Below are positions 23,901 through 35,000 of a stretch of 64,000 nucleotides of DNA, in pieces (positions within the stretch are counted from its first letter, which is position 1; the number at the start of each line of letters is the position of its first letter). The notes beneath the pieces were generated by a model, which was given only the letters and a program-made list of their open reading frames with translations, was not told the DNA's origin and made no database searches. Origin of the DNA: Trebouxia sp. TZW2008. Lineage: Eukaryota > Chlorophyta > Trebouxiophyceae > Trebouxiales > Trebouxiaceae. The stretch is from the NCBI GenBank assembly GCA_002118135.1, contig BDIU01000089.1, positions 310,001 to 374,000 on the forward strand. The letters run 5' to 3'. A program made the translations under genes and the position numbers.

Positions 23901-26900
23901 CTATCCAGTGAGGTGAACCTTGTGTAAATTGTCAACCTGCTGTGATTGTGCAAATGGCTGTCACTGAGACTCTCACATCTGTGCCTTTGCCATGGAGATA
24001 CCATGATTGACTAGCATGTCTATCTCATGCTGCCAGAGTGAAAGTCTACAGTTTCCATGGATGTTTCCTACTGCCTAGTCGAGACACACATAAGTGGCCT
24101 CAAGCGCTACCTTCATGGCTAACGCCTCAATGGTCTGCTGTCCAGTGAGGTACTATCAGATGCTCTCACGAACTTTGCACAATGCCTAAACGGCTGACAC
24201 AGCTTCGATGCATCTTGCTATGGTTTCTCAAAACCTTGCCAACAGTGTTGGTGATGAATCAATCTCATGTCTCCTCAGATCTCGAACAAGACACAGCTGC
24301 ATCAGAATGCAAGGGCAGATTGAAAAAAAAAACGCCCAAAGACTCTTTTACTTCAGCCCTGAAGCCTGTTTGCATCAAGGTCACATGCGTGAGGTCTCAA
24401 GCAGTCAAAGTTGAGTGCTCTAGGCCCCTGCACAGCAAGTTGTGCATCAGCTAGAATCTCAACAATAGATGTTAAGGCAAGCGTGATACATCACATGAAA
24501 TGCATGCTGGGGTGCAGGTCTTGAGGATGCTGGACACTGCATGTTCACAGCAAGTTTTGCATCGACTAATTGCACACTGCTGAAACGTGATGCTGTGTCA
24601 ATTCCAAAAATGCTGCTTTGTAGGGTCAGAGGGTGCTGCACAATGCATGTGTACAGGATGTTCTGCAGCAATTGCCCGCACACTGCTGAAATATGATGGA
24701 AATCATGCTGTGTCATTTCTAGCAAATGCTGCAATACAGGGTCTGAGGGTGCTGGACAATGCATGTGAGACGGCCTCTGAGCACGCACTGGAGCACCCCG
24801 ACTCCCCTCTAGATGTGTGGAGCATTGTTGAAAGGTATACGCTTTGCTGATCAGTGCCACTTGTACAATCTTTGCACAGCTGGCTTGGCATGTGCAAAGC
24901 TGCTTTGTCATGGGTTCAGCTGAAATTGAGCAAAAGCCTGCACCTTCCCAGTAACACTCTCACCTAGCACCCCGTATCTGTGCAAGCAAGCATGCAGGCA
25001 TGCGTGTTGCTTTTAAAGTGTACAACATGTTCAGCTAGCATGAAGCCTGCAAGTCAAGCATCCTGTCCCAATGAGAGAGGCTGTCGCTGCAAGACAGCAA
25101 TTGGGTACAGAAAGAGTAGCATTGAAACACCAGTCGCCATGTGCTAGTTCCTCCCTTGTCATGCTGCATTGCCCTAGGCAACTGCAACTTTAGTGAGCGG
25201 CTGCTGCTAGCAGCGTGTTTGCATACCTATCCATTGCCAGTTCCTGCATGTACCGCGTCCTTGTGACTCTGATCTTGACCACTATCAATTTGGCTGCAGG
25301 GACTGCAGGGGTAGCTGGGGGGTCAAACTGCTAGCCCGGGGGGTCTACCAGTTGCATCGCTTGCATCAGAGGCTAAGGCGGCTGGTAGGGCCAAGGCCTC
25401 TGTTGCTATGGCCCCTGTCCCGCTGCATAGCCCTAGGCAGTCGTCACCTGAGTAAGCGGCTGCTGTTGGCATGTGAGGTGGCCATGGAGCTCATGCTGAG
25501 TCTGACATATGCCCATCAGGTTCAGTGGCTGCAGAGGCACCGGCCATCACACCAGCTGCTTGGAGAGGTGCATGAGCAAAGCCAGAAGGTAGGCAACGCG
25601 CAATATTCTGGTTTGTACTTGGTCTTTGTGATGGGCTCTGATAGAATGATGTTGAGCCCGACGTTCTCCCGTTAAGTGCAGTGGCTGCAGAGGCACCAGC
25701 CCTCACACCAGTTGCTGGAGAGGTGCATGAGCAAAGTCAGAAGGTAGGTAACCGTCATTGTTGTCATCACCATTGTTGTCGTCGTCAGCATCAGCATGAC
25801 AGAAACCGAGCAAAACTTTCCGCCAGTGAGCCTATCTTCTGGCTCTGAGCGTGCGCCTCTACCATCAGCTGATGCAATGGCTGATGCCTCAGAACTGCAC
25901 TTGGTGCGCATACGCCAAGCTCAGTTGATGCGTATATTCATGTGCATACACAGGCATGGGCGTTCATCATCGCACGGGAGGTGGAGGCTCCACAGCGCTT
26001 TCAGGCTATCCAGAGCCACCGTGCCGCTCAGGCCATCCTGCACCAGCAGACCCACTACGTGCATCATCTGCTGGACACTGCTGTTGTGGATGAAGATGAT
26101 GGCCGGCATCTGCTCAAGTGAGCGTGTGTTGTACATGTCAAACACTTTGAGCCCAGTTTCCTTTCCAATGTTCCACTCCAAATCATTCAAACATTGCAGC
26201 TGTCATTCATTTATCATGGTATTGCTGTACATGCAGACCCACTATGTGCACCATCTGCTGGACACTGCTGTTGTGGATGAACATGATGGCTGGCACATGC
26301 CCAAGTAGGCCTGTCACACACATGCCGTACTTGGTCTTTGCCTTTTCCTCTCCATTATTCCCATTTTCCCAAGAGGATCATTCAGATGTTGCACCTGACT
26401 GTTGCAACATGTAACACATGTCATACGTGCCATGCAGCTGTTGTTGATTGCTGCACCAACAGATGCTCTACGTGCACCTTTTCTAGGACTTCGAATTTTT
26501 GACAGAAATTGCGCCTTTCTGTCGAAATAGCTTTTTCAAGGCAGCCATGCTTGCAGGCCAATTCAGCAGAGAGAGCGGCAGCTGATGGACAGCGGGCCGG
26601 TGTGGAGGACTCCTTCAGTGGCTGGAGTGCTGCGCAATCTGCCCTTCATGCGCCATGCACCACCACAAGTGCTAGAGGTCAGTTGGTGGGCACCAGGCAT
26701 AGTCACCGTGCCTAAGCTGCGACACTTGTGCAAGCTTTCTTGTAGCCTGGACATGTGAATATTTGCCACAATGCTTGAGTCCTGACTAACAGTGTCGCCG
26801 CAATATATGCTCGCTGTGCTTAAGCTACAGGACTTGTGCAGGTGCTACTGCAGCATGGGCGCTTGAAGATGGGTCACAAGCAGCAGCCTCTGCGCTCCAG

Positions 26901-29442
26901 GGGGGAGGCCGGGGGTGCCTTCGTGGTTATCAGCGGCATTGTCAGAGTGGGCTGTGAAATGCCAGATGGTGCTGTGTCAGAATGCTGCCTAGGAGCAGGT
27001 GAGGCATTTGCTGCGCACTATGCGCTCTAGGCTGTTAGCTATGCATCATGCATGGCTGAATGCGCCTTTGTGGTCATCAATGGCACGGTCAGAGTAACTT
27101 GTGAAATGCTGGACGGTGCTGTGTCAGAAAAGCTGCTTGGGAGCAGGTGATTTTTGCTGCATTTTGTTGCAGTATTAGCTTGATATGAGGACAATGCTGC
27201 TATCATTGACAGACAACACCCAGACATGCTTGCAGTGAGCTGTGCCTTCATGCATGTGGCCACCAATTCTGCACTGCATGCAATGTCATGCAATGAAGTG
27301 TCATACAATGCTTGCAATGGTCAGCACTGTGCAGTGCTTTTTATTGCAGGATTTGGCACTCAGCTGAGTGATACATGCTGCATGGTGCTTTTGCACCAGC
27401 AGCTAAACGGCAAAGTGCAAATCTCAGTTTGCTATTTGGCATGTTACCGTTTGCAGGTGCCACATTTGGTCTGTACACAGCCTTGACAGGTGTGAAGCTG
27501 CCAGGACAGGCCACAGCTGTGGCTGAGGGCAATGCACTGGGCAAGGGCGCTTTGGTGTACCACCTGTTCCCAACAGCCCTGCAGACCATCCAGGATAGAG
27601 CATCAGGTCAGCATTGCAATTGCTACAGACCTCTACAGGTTAGCCCTGCAGCATAGACTCATGCACACGCTGCCCAGAAAGTGCAACGGATTGCTGATGG
27701 AGTATCTGTGTTCAATCTCTGTCCAAGTCAACAAGCTGGGGTCTGTGGAGTTCCCTTGCTGGGGTTTCTCTATCAACAACTGCTTGCAAAATGCCGCAAC
27801 TGCAACCAGTAGCATTTTGTCCTGCCCACGTTGGTTGAGTGGATCCTTCTGAGGTGCAGGCGATGTGGCAGGCTTCAAACATGTACAGCTGGAGCTGTTC
27901 AGACTGGCAGGACGGGACCTGCTGGCCCGTCTAGCCCCAGACCTCACGCTCCACCTGACTGCCATCTTCAGAGCATACGCTAGGCGCCTGTCTGGTGCCA
28001 ATGCTGCTGAGCTAATCAGCAGCTTTGCAGAGAGCAGCGCAGCAAACATCCCTGCTGCTCAGCCAATCGACAGATTCGCAGATGGAGGTCATGGGACACA
28101 GGCAGTGCAAGCAGACACGGGTAAAGCCTTCGAACAGGCTCACACAGCAGCCGCTGCATCAGATGCTGCGGCAGTTGCTTCAGAAGCTGACGGTGGGGGT
28201 GAGTCGATTCTGGAGGCAACTGAGCTGTTGCTGCCAGCATCAAGGGCGATGGTTTTGGAGCCCTTGCCAGCTGTTGAGCACCATAGGGCAAGCATGGTCA
28301 GCTTCTCTGACACAATTGGCCCCTTGCAGTCGCCTGCTTCCTTCTCCCATGCACCGTTCCCAACCAGGCGCGTGTCAAGGCTCTCACAGCCGGTCAGCAG
28401 TGGACCGACACTGCCTGTTGGGTCTAGTGATGGAGCGGACTTCAGCTCACCAAGACTGCTTGCTGGGCCTACTAACGGAGTGGACTTCAGCTCACCAGTC
28501 ATGGGGTCGGTCCAAGAAACGCCCAAGAGCATGGCGTCTGTCAAGGCTCAGGCTGCACATGTGCAGCAGCAGATTGAGCAGGATGCTAAGCATGGTCACC
28601 TGCTGATGCTGCAGCCTCATGAGACTGCCAAGCAGAGCTCTCATGTCCTGGTGATGCAAGGCAAAGTGCTCATTGAGGGGCGCTCTGTCAACGCCCAGCT
28701 TGCACCAACAGGTGAGGGGTCTAAGCTTAGTGCACGGCAAACGTAATGCAAAATGTGCTGAACTGCTTTGCACATCAATGTGCTAGTAAGTTCTGTCTGC
28801 AAAAGTGCCCACACTTCATGCAGCTCACCATTATACGAAACACAATCAGAGGTGTCTCCCCCCATTCAGCGCTCTGAGCTGCCTGTTTCACACATTCTGA
28901 TCATGCGTGCAGAAGAAACTGCCTTGCTATGCAGGCAAAGTGGTGGCAGTGGAGTTTGTCAGTCCCAGCGTGCTTCCATGGGCACTACTGCACAAGCATA
29001 CAGTAGCGGCTACGACATTGACAGCAGGACCTGCAGGTGAGTCTGTTGTGCACGCTATGCTTTGCGTGCTTTGCCTTGATCTCTTGCTGTAAAAGGTGTG
29101 GTGCAGGGTACTGAGGCATGCATTTCTGCTGCCTTTGATGCTGGGCCCATGGTAGCAGCAAGCTGCTTCCAAATAAAGATATGCTTGTGATCAGCAGTTG
29201 CAAGCTGCTCACAACTGAAGAGACGCTTGTGATGAAAGAAGTCTCAGACGATGTGCACCTCCTCAACCAATGATGCACAGCAAGTCAGCAACATCTGCCC
29301 ACGCTATTTGATAATAATGGCACCACACGGCAGCTTTTAAAGTGCCAACTGGCACAGATATACATATTTTCCTGAAGTTTCTCTTATTGCTGCAGGCGCT
29401 ATATTACTGGTGACGCCAGAGAGACCAGTCCATGGCACATGA
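14960..29442 (+). CDS. SOS1: Plasma-membrane Na+/H+ antiporter, SOS1/NHX7 type (start codon not resolved)
   Basis: Twenty-three phase-consistent exons were read: 14960-15049, 15161-15324, 15540-15723, 16154-16339, 16708-16863, 17404-17578, 17957-18100, 18547-18664, 19083-19191, 19517-19624, 20786-20992, 21474-22556, 22790-22935, 23577-23675, 24740-24834, 25309-25588, 25954-26117, 26557-26677, 26842-26998, 27457-27606, 27860-28711, 28935-29036 and 29396-29442 (about 1,645 residues). Exons 2-9 form the CPA1 exchanger: FYVFLPPLLLDAAVKLDFF, ASTDAVAIVATMK, LLEGESLLNDATSITLF and FASIAGLRGSVSL. The cytoplasmic part follows SOS1: VDW after exon 10, then MRVRLLAGL, an LRNLPF segment, and a cyclic-nucleotide-binding-like fold (FVVISGIVRVGCEM, then ATFGLYTALTG). 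The first exon needs an upstream start exon that I could not fix. A Ser/Ala-rich exon (21474-22556) makes it longer than land-plant SOS1 (about 1,150 residues). Expected role: Na+ export. Confidence 0.88.
16596..16627. repeat. (CACAG)n microsatellite in an intron
   Basis: About six tandem cacag units lie upstream of SOS1 exon 16708-16863, with scattered further cacag words up to 16690. Confidence 0.9.
19674..19692. repeat. (GA)n microsatellite
   Basis: A perfect ga dinucleotide run lies in the intron just after SOS1 exon 19517-19624. Confidence 0.9.
19900..20375. repeat. Six downstream copies of the 3' end and donor of SOS1 exon 19517-19624
   Basis: The intact exon ends with the segment encoding LHQLKDDPDEMLR. 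Copies of caccagctcaaagatgaccc..gagatgctcagagg follow at about 19901, 19998, 20048, 20142, 20235 and 20333. All are 3' of the intact exon and all end at a GGT-type donor position. They vary at several bases each, so they are not recent. Confidence 0.85.
21317..21384. repeat. Upstream copy of the acceptor and start of SOS1 exon 21474-22556
   Basis: gtgacaggtgcagcacacgaaacc ... gcacagccccaggcagcacagctgtcagctctgcagacctggccagt parallels the true exon start at 21474 (gtgacaggtgctgcatacgatgcc ...). The copy could splice in phase (it reads GAAHETNSHW), so it might be a mutually exclusive alternative start. Confidence 0.8.
23853..24150. repeat. Two downstream copies of the 3' end and donor of SOS1 exon 23577-23675
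   Basis: The GLKRYLHGKRLNGLLSSE segment followed by a gtgag/gta donor recurs at about 23853-23912 and 24090-24150, with about 240 bp of shared flanking intron per unit (the catggagataccatgattga block is repeated too). Confidence 0.85.
24500..24739. repeat. Two upstream copies of the acceptor and start of SOS1 exon 24740-24834
   Basis: ggtcttgaggatgctggacactgcatgt near 24515 and gggtcagagggtgctgcacaatgcatgt near 24625 precede the true ggtctgagggtgctggacaatgcatgt at 24740. The unit is about 110-120 bp and each copy has an ag-ending acceptor before it. Confidence 0.82.
25679..25746. repeat. Downstream copy of the 3' end and donor of SOS1 exon 25309-25588
   Basis: gtgcagtggctgcagaggcaccagccctcacaccagttgctggagaggtgcatgagcaaagtcagaag|gtaggt repeats the exon's last 70 bases with its donor. 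Spacing is about 157 bp. Confidence 0.88.
26233..26307. repeat. Downstream copy of the 3' end of SOS1 exon 25954-26117
   Basis: cagacccactatgtgcaccatctgctggacactgctgttgtggatgaacatgatgg repeats the segment encoding QTHYVHHLLDTAVVDEDDG. The donor of the copy has decayed to a TAG. Confidence 0.85.
27059..27148. repeat. Downstream copy of the 3' end and donor of the SOS1 CNBD exon 26842-26998
   Basis: gcctttgtggtcatcaatggcacggtcagagtaacttgtgaaatg...gagcag|gtgatt repeats the segment encoding FVVISGIVRVGCEM and the following residues. Its reading frame is still largely open. Confidence 0.85.
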
Positions 29443-29718
29443 TCCGGCCAGGTTTTGAGGGCACGCAAGATGGCTTAGTGCTCTACAGAACAGACATGGC
29501 ATGTTGACACATTGCATACCACTATTTCAGTAAATGTCTGGTGCAAGAAGCTGCATGGCGTTCCTGTCAGAACAGAATGGCTTTCTTACATCAGTCAAGT
29601 CAGTTGCTATAACACTGCAATCACCTTTGTAACCATATTGAATCAGTCTCATATGTTTGCCTGAGATAGACCTCACATTACCAAGGTCATCAATTGAATA
29701 AGTATAGCAGTGCTTAAG

Positions 29719-31626
29719 TCACAGATTGTTCAGCCAGTCCTCCAAATCATCCTGGTCTTGAGATACTGGTTGAGCAATAGCTGTTGAAGCTTTAGCTGGC
29801 TTAGCACTACCTATTGGAGCTTCTTTGAGCAACTCGTCAAGATCAAGCTCATCAGCATGTAGAGAACTTGTCTTTGCCTGGCTGATGTCAGCTTTTGGGG
29901 CGCTTGGCTTGACCTGGTCGACATCAGCATGCAGGGAGGTTGCCTTTGCCAAGCTGGTGTTGCCTTGAGGCTGTCCCTCAGATGATACAGCTGCCGCTTT
30001 GGAGCTGGCTGAAGGCTGGAGTGATGTCTTTGCTTGGTCCCTATGTCTCGTGGCGGATTGTTGTGATGCACCACCCAGCTTCTGCCGGACATGGCTCGGG
30101 GTGGTGTGAGCGTCAGAATCGGCAGCAGGCTCTCTGCCCTGATGCTGAACTTGGGCAGAGGGCACTTGGCCAGAATCTTCTGGGTGATTTGAAGGTTGCT
30201 GTGCATTGCTGGAACCAACATGAGCTTTGCCCCTTTGAGTAGCACCATCCATGGTGCTGGACTTAGCATGGCCAGCAGATGACGCTGCTGATGTGTAAAT
30301 TGCAGCCCTGGAAGTTTGCGCTTTGCCACCTGAGTCGTGACCCTCGCTGCTGCTCGGCTCTGCTTGCTGATTGGCCTCAGGCAAGCACGACTGGCACAAA
30401 TCTGCATCTAGGTCCAGGACTGTCCATACAGGCAGATGTGAAAGGCTGGAAGCCAAGGCTTGCAGGTCAATGCTGAGATCCTGTAGCCATGAACCAACAT
30501 AGTTTCGACAACAGGCTTTGACAGCATAACAGGCTTTGACAGCACAACAGGCTTTGACAACACAACAGGTCTTGACAGCACGACGGGCCTTGGCAACATA
30601 ACAGGCTCTGACAACACAACAGGCCTTGACATCACAACAGGCTTGACAACACAACGGGCCTTGACAACACAACGGGCTTTGACAACACAGCAGGTCTTGA
30701 CAACACAACAGCCTTTGACAACACAACAGGCCTCAACATGAGGACAACAGACTTTGTTAACAGGCTGCATCAGCAGGACAGCAGGCTTGACCAACAGGCT
30801 TGATCAATAAAACCACAGAATGTTGTGCACTCAGATGACTAACTGTCCGGCTTGCTACATCAGCAGGTCCTTTCTGAGCATGACGCCAGCATCAGCTCGC
30901 CACCATGCTGCAACTTGTACAGATGCAGATATGCGCAGCGCTGTTGTCCCCACCGGCATTTGGCAGGCAATTAGTAATTGCCAATAATTGATCATGATGG
31001 CAGCGTCAATTCAAACACAATTACTGCCATCAAACATACCGCTGGCGCCCCCACCAGCATTTGGCAGGCCATGACTGATCATGATGGCAGCAACAACTCA
31101 ACTGCAAGTATGACCAGCAAGCGGTGAGTTGTGCAGACACCTACCAGCGTGCTGCTGTCATCTGCGCCAGCAGTTGGTAATGGCTCAACATCATCCAAGA
31201 AAGTACCCCTGCAACATCGGCATTTGCATTTCAGTAAGTATAGAGCAACACTTGGGAGGCGTAAGACAGCAGGTACTGTGTACAGGCACTGGTAGCAAGT
31301 AGTACCTCTGCCTATATTCCGTCTGGTCTCCTTGCAGCAAAGACTCTAGGTCAGCACCTTGTGATTTCTTCACAGGCTGATGGGCAGTGCTGGACGAATC
31401 AGTTGCATCTTCTTGATACCTGTATACATTTTCTTAGCTGGCGACTTTCGAAATGGACACAACTCAAAAGCTTGCACTAGGTTTCGGGCACATACCGCTC
31501 TTGATTCGTACCTAGGTCAGCTTTTGCTGTGCCCCTGCGTGGGCCAGTCTGCACGCCTCCTCGGCGGGGCTGATGCCGTTGCGTCGCCTTGCGTTTGCTC
31601 CTGGCAAAGTCCTTGTTCGACTCCAT
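29719..31626 (-). CDS. AVEN: Aven-like protein (apoptosis and caspase regulator family)
   Basis: Exons on the complement are 31626-31512, 31432-31306, 31208-31145 and 30480-29719, with phases 1, 2 and 0; 355 residues. The order of motifs follows animal Aven: a basic, Arg/Gly-containing N-terminus (RHQPRRGGVQTGPRRG); an RYQED box; a short GTFLDDVEPLP exon; a helix SIDLQALASSLSHLPVW matching the LxxALxxLPL region of Aven; a low-complexity linker; and the two acidic C-terminal motifs DELDLDELLKEAP and DDLEDWLNNL. The second exon uses an AAG acceptor, chosen because it keeps phase and restores the RYQ box. In animals Aven restrains caspase activation and acts in DNA-damage signalling; whether that holds in an alga is unknown. 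The last intron contains a minisatellite. Confidence 0.72.
30500..30775. repeat. Minisatellite of about 18-21 bp units in the Aven-like gene's last intron
   Basis: About fourteen units of acaacacaacaggccttg-like sequence (variants with gggcc, aggtc, aggct) run from 30507 to 30770. It lies immediately upstream of the acceptor of exon 30480-29719 on the minus strand. Out-of-frame open reading through it (Cys-Val-Lys repeats) is an artefact of the repeat. Confidence 0.9.
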
Positions 31627-32051
31627 TCCGGTCAAGGTCTCCGCAGGCGCTATGTGAGCTTGCTCAAGATCAGTGAAAATCGCTTGGCAAGACTCTCACC
31701 GTTCCTGTCACTGCAGCCGCCTAAAATACTGGTAAACTGTGACAAGCTTGTGTCAACGCTGTCAACGCGCATGTACCGCAAGCATGCCTTCATTCAGGAC
31801 AACCAGGTAGGTAGTCATAGATTACTCATATGACTAAGCTTACTAAGATATCCGAACAACATAGCTCAATTTGCTTGGATAGATGAGTGCGCGGCTACGT
31901 CCGGTCAAATGTCCCAAGATGAGGCGCGCGCGACAGGTGGCAGGCAAAAGCCGTGCAGCACGAGTTTACTCTGTTGCTTTGTCGCGATGCCGCACATCTG
32001 CTCGCTCAGCGCTCAGACCGATCATAGCTATAGCTGCCGGCTACCGGCGTC
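31627..32051. promoter_or_regulatory. Divergent intergenic interval between the Aven-like gene and the lactone oxidase
   Basis: The two start codons face away from each other, 425 bp apart, so this interval must hold both promoters or one bidirectional promoter. I see no clear TATA box. A plus-strand open frame across it (31573-31833) overlaps Aven exon 1 and is judged fortuitous. Confidence 0.55.
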
Positions 32052-35000
32052 ATGCACCGGTGCAAAGTCCCCTATATTATCCTTGGCCTCGCGTTGGTCG
32101 CGTCTGTACGCACATGTGAGGTTTCCAGCGATCCTGCGTCCCCGGAAGGCTGTGGCTTGCCAGCCAAGCTTGCAAACTTCCAAGGTCAGTTCTCTTAGCA
32201 AAGCTGCGCTTGCTTCTTGCCAATAAAAGGCGTTCATCTAGCACAGGGAGGTGTCGCAGCCTCAGCGAGATGGTATGACCAAACCATGCTCACGAATTTG
32301 CGTGCCGCAGGCTACTTCGAGTGCAGCAACGACGTGGTGGTGGGAAAGCCTAGCACGCTCGAAGAGCTACAACAACAGGTCTTGCAGTATGAGCAAGTGA
32401 AGGCCAGCGGAGTTGGACATTCTTGGTGGCAGCAGCAGTTTTGCAGTGGCTCCGACAGCAATGCTGTCAACATTATCCTGACCCAACTCAACAATACTCT
32501 GGCAGAGTAAGACCCTGCAAAGCATGGTGCATGCCCAGGACACCAACGCTGCATGCAAACTGATGCAATAACAGTATTTATCACACATGACATGCAGCAA
32601 ATGTGGTCACTCATGCAGGATTGAGGATTCTGGCGATGCATCTGTTGGTCAAGCTGTGATGATGGTGAACGAGAAGGCTCAAACAGTGACAGTACAAGCA
32701 GGAGTGCCTCAAAGAGATTTGCTCGACTACCTGGCGAGATACACGTAAGCGCTTCTGAGCAAATTCCATACATGGCACTCATCCAGCTTAGCCCTGTTTG
32801 AACCGTTATGACCTGAGCTTTGCCGTATGCAAAGCAGAATGTTTATGTCTGCTGGTGTTTACAAAAGTACTGCATTCACTAACAGGGATGTCTTTGGTTA
32901 TCTGAACTGACCAGGCCATCTTGTTGGCAAAGATAGGTCTGCATGATGACCTAAACTGTACCTCATGCAAAGCACAAATGTTTTGAGAAACATTTATTTT
33001 CTTTACGAAAGCACTGGCGCTCCACAAGGGTACATCTTGCCAGCCATCAGTTGGTCCATTGACCAGACCATTGATCTCAGCTCAACTCCGTCTGCATGAT
33101 GACTTGACTGCATGCAAAGCACAATCTTTGACCTGCTTTGTCGGTTTTGATTTGCAGGAGCAGTGCAGCTCCTCAAGGGTATGTCTTGCCAGCCTTCAGT
33201 TGGTTCATTGACCAAACCATTGGGGGAGCTGTTGCCACTGCCACGCATGGCAGCTCTCTAAGACATGGTAGCTTGTCCAATCAGGTCAGCTCGCCCAGTC
33301 ACGACCTCTACAGTGCTTTCTCATAATGACCACAGTTGTTCTCAGAGGAGCTGTCCAGACGTCACGCTGTCTTCATCCAAAAGGATTGCTGCAGTCAGAA
33401 CTCACTGATCAAATTCTGATTTCAATGTCCTTGAAATGACCTGTCCTTGTGCTGAGTGTCCTTACATCAAGGTGTCGTTGTGCTGGTCTTACGTAATGAC
33501 TTTGGGCAATGGTCCCTGGCTAGCAGGGGATCAACATTGTTTGTTGAGCAAGAGCTGCATGGCCATCAATTGATATCATTGAGACAATACCGCAAGACTT
33601 GGCACAGTAGTGATGTGGTCATGGGCAATTGTAGGTCAACTTCGCGCAAGCCGTGTTGGCTACCATGCAATGTTATATTAATTTCACCACAAGCATTGTC
33701 ATAGACATCAACTGAAAAACATGTGTGCAATTGCAGGTCACCTCCATCCAAGCTGTGATGGCTACCATGCAACATCATAGCAGATTCACCACAAGCTTTG
33801 TTATGGACATTCACTGCAAAGGTTGTGTGCAATTGCAGGTCACCTCCATTCAAGCTGTGTTGGCAAATGGCACGCTGGCCCATTTCTCAACAGACAGCAA
33901 TGAGCACCTGTGGCGGGCGATGCAGGTCAGTGCTACTGTAGTGACTTATCTTTGGAACGACTGCTTTGGTTACCGAGACCATTGTCCTTACACCCAATTG
34001 TCCTGTCATCCAACTGTCCTTCTCCAGTGGGGTCACTGCAGTCAGAACGCAGTGATTGGTTTTTAAATCAAAAGTGTTTGTACATTGAGCTGTCCTTGTA
34101 AGATAAAGTCGATGTACCATGGTGTACGCTGACATGTTCCCACAAACTTTGAGTCCTATGGTCTGCTGTGTAATCATGAGCATGTTACTTTGCTGCAAAG
34201 TTGTTGTTGCAAGACCCAATCAGCCTTGTGTTTTTGAGGCGCATCACTTTCAGGTTGTAACAAGGTGCATTTGTTCCGTTGCAGACAAGTTGTAGAGGAA
34301 TGCTACCCTCGCAGCTGCCTGGGCTGAAGTTGGGTAGATCTTTGCAATGACAAGATAGCATAACACAAGGCATCTCTGGCTGGGCCTCAAACCCTGAGCA
34401 TGGAACGGTGACGCATCGCTCATCGCCTACTCACCACTACCTGTGCAAGTTGCGCATTGACCTGTGTGGTACTCATGGACAGGTGAGCGTAGGGCGACTG
34501 GGCATAATCACACAGCTCACGCTCAACATTTTGCCACAGCAGTCAGTGCGCCGGGCTGAACAGGACATGACCATCACCCAGTTTGCACAGCAAGTGAAGC
34601 AGGTCCAAGACGCGTACACCCAAGCCAAGCAGAGCGGCAGCTCCCAGGCTGTCTGGACCGCTCTGCATAGCTTGAACGAGACTCAGGTGAATTCGCGTGG
34701 TGCCTGCACTACTAGCAATACAGACAATGCAGTGTTGCAGCAGCCCTAATGACATGCATGCTGAGGTGTGTGATTTAGCAGAACTGCTTTCAGGCTCATA
34801 CCTTGTCCAGAAGAACAAATTGACTCCCACCTAGGGCTGCATGACATAAACTTACAGCCATTCTGCAAAACGTTGTGATGCGTGCATGTGGCATAGCATT
34901 GTCATCACGATATGTTTGGCAGAAAATCAGTGCTAGCCTTTTGTGTGTTTGGCTGTAGTGTTTTTGGTTTGTGCCAACTGGGGACTTGTGGCGGGTTGAC

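Noticed and set aside
30408..30794. Val/Cys/Lys-rich open frames over the minisatellite
   Set aside because: Low-complexity translation of an 18-21 bp intronic repeat; the Aven frame enters only at the acceptor at 30480.
31573..31833. Plus-strand open frame of 86 codons (MPLRRLAFAPGKVL...)
   Set aside because: Overlaps Aven exon 1 in antisense and does not link in phase to anything downstream; the oxidase has its own signal-peptide start at 32052.
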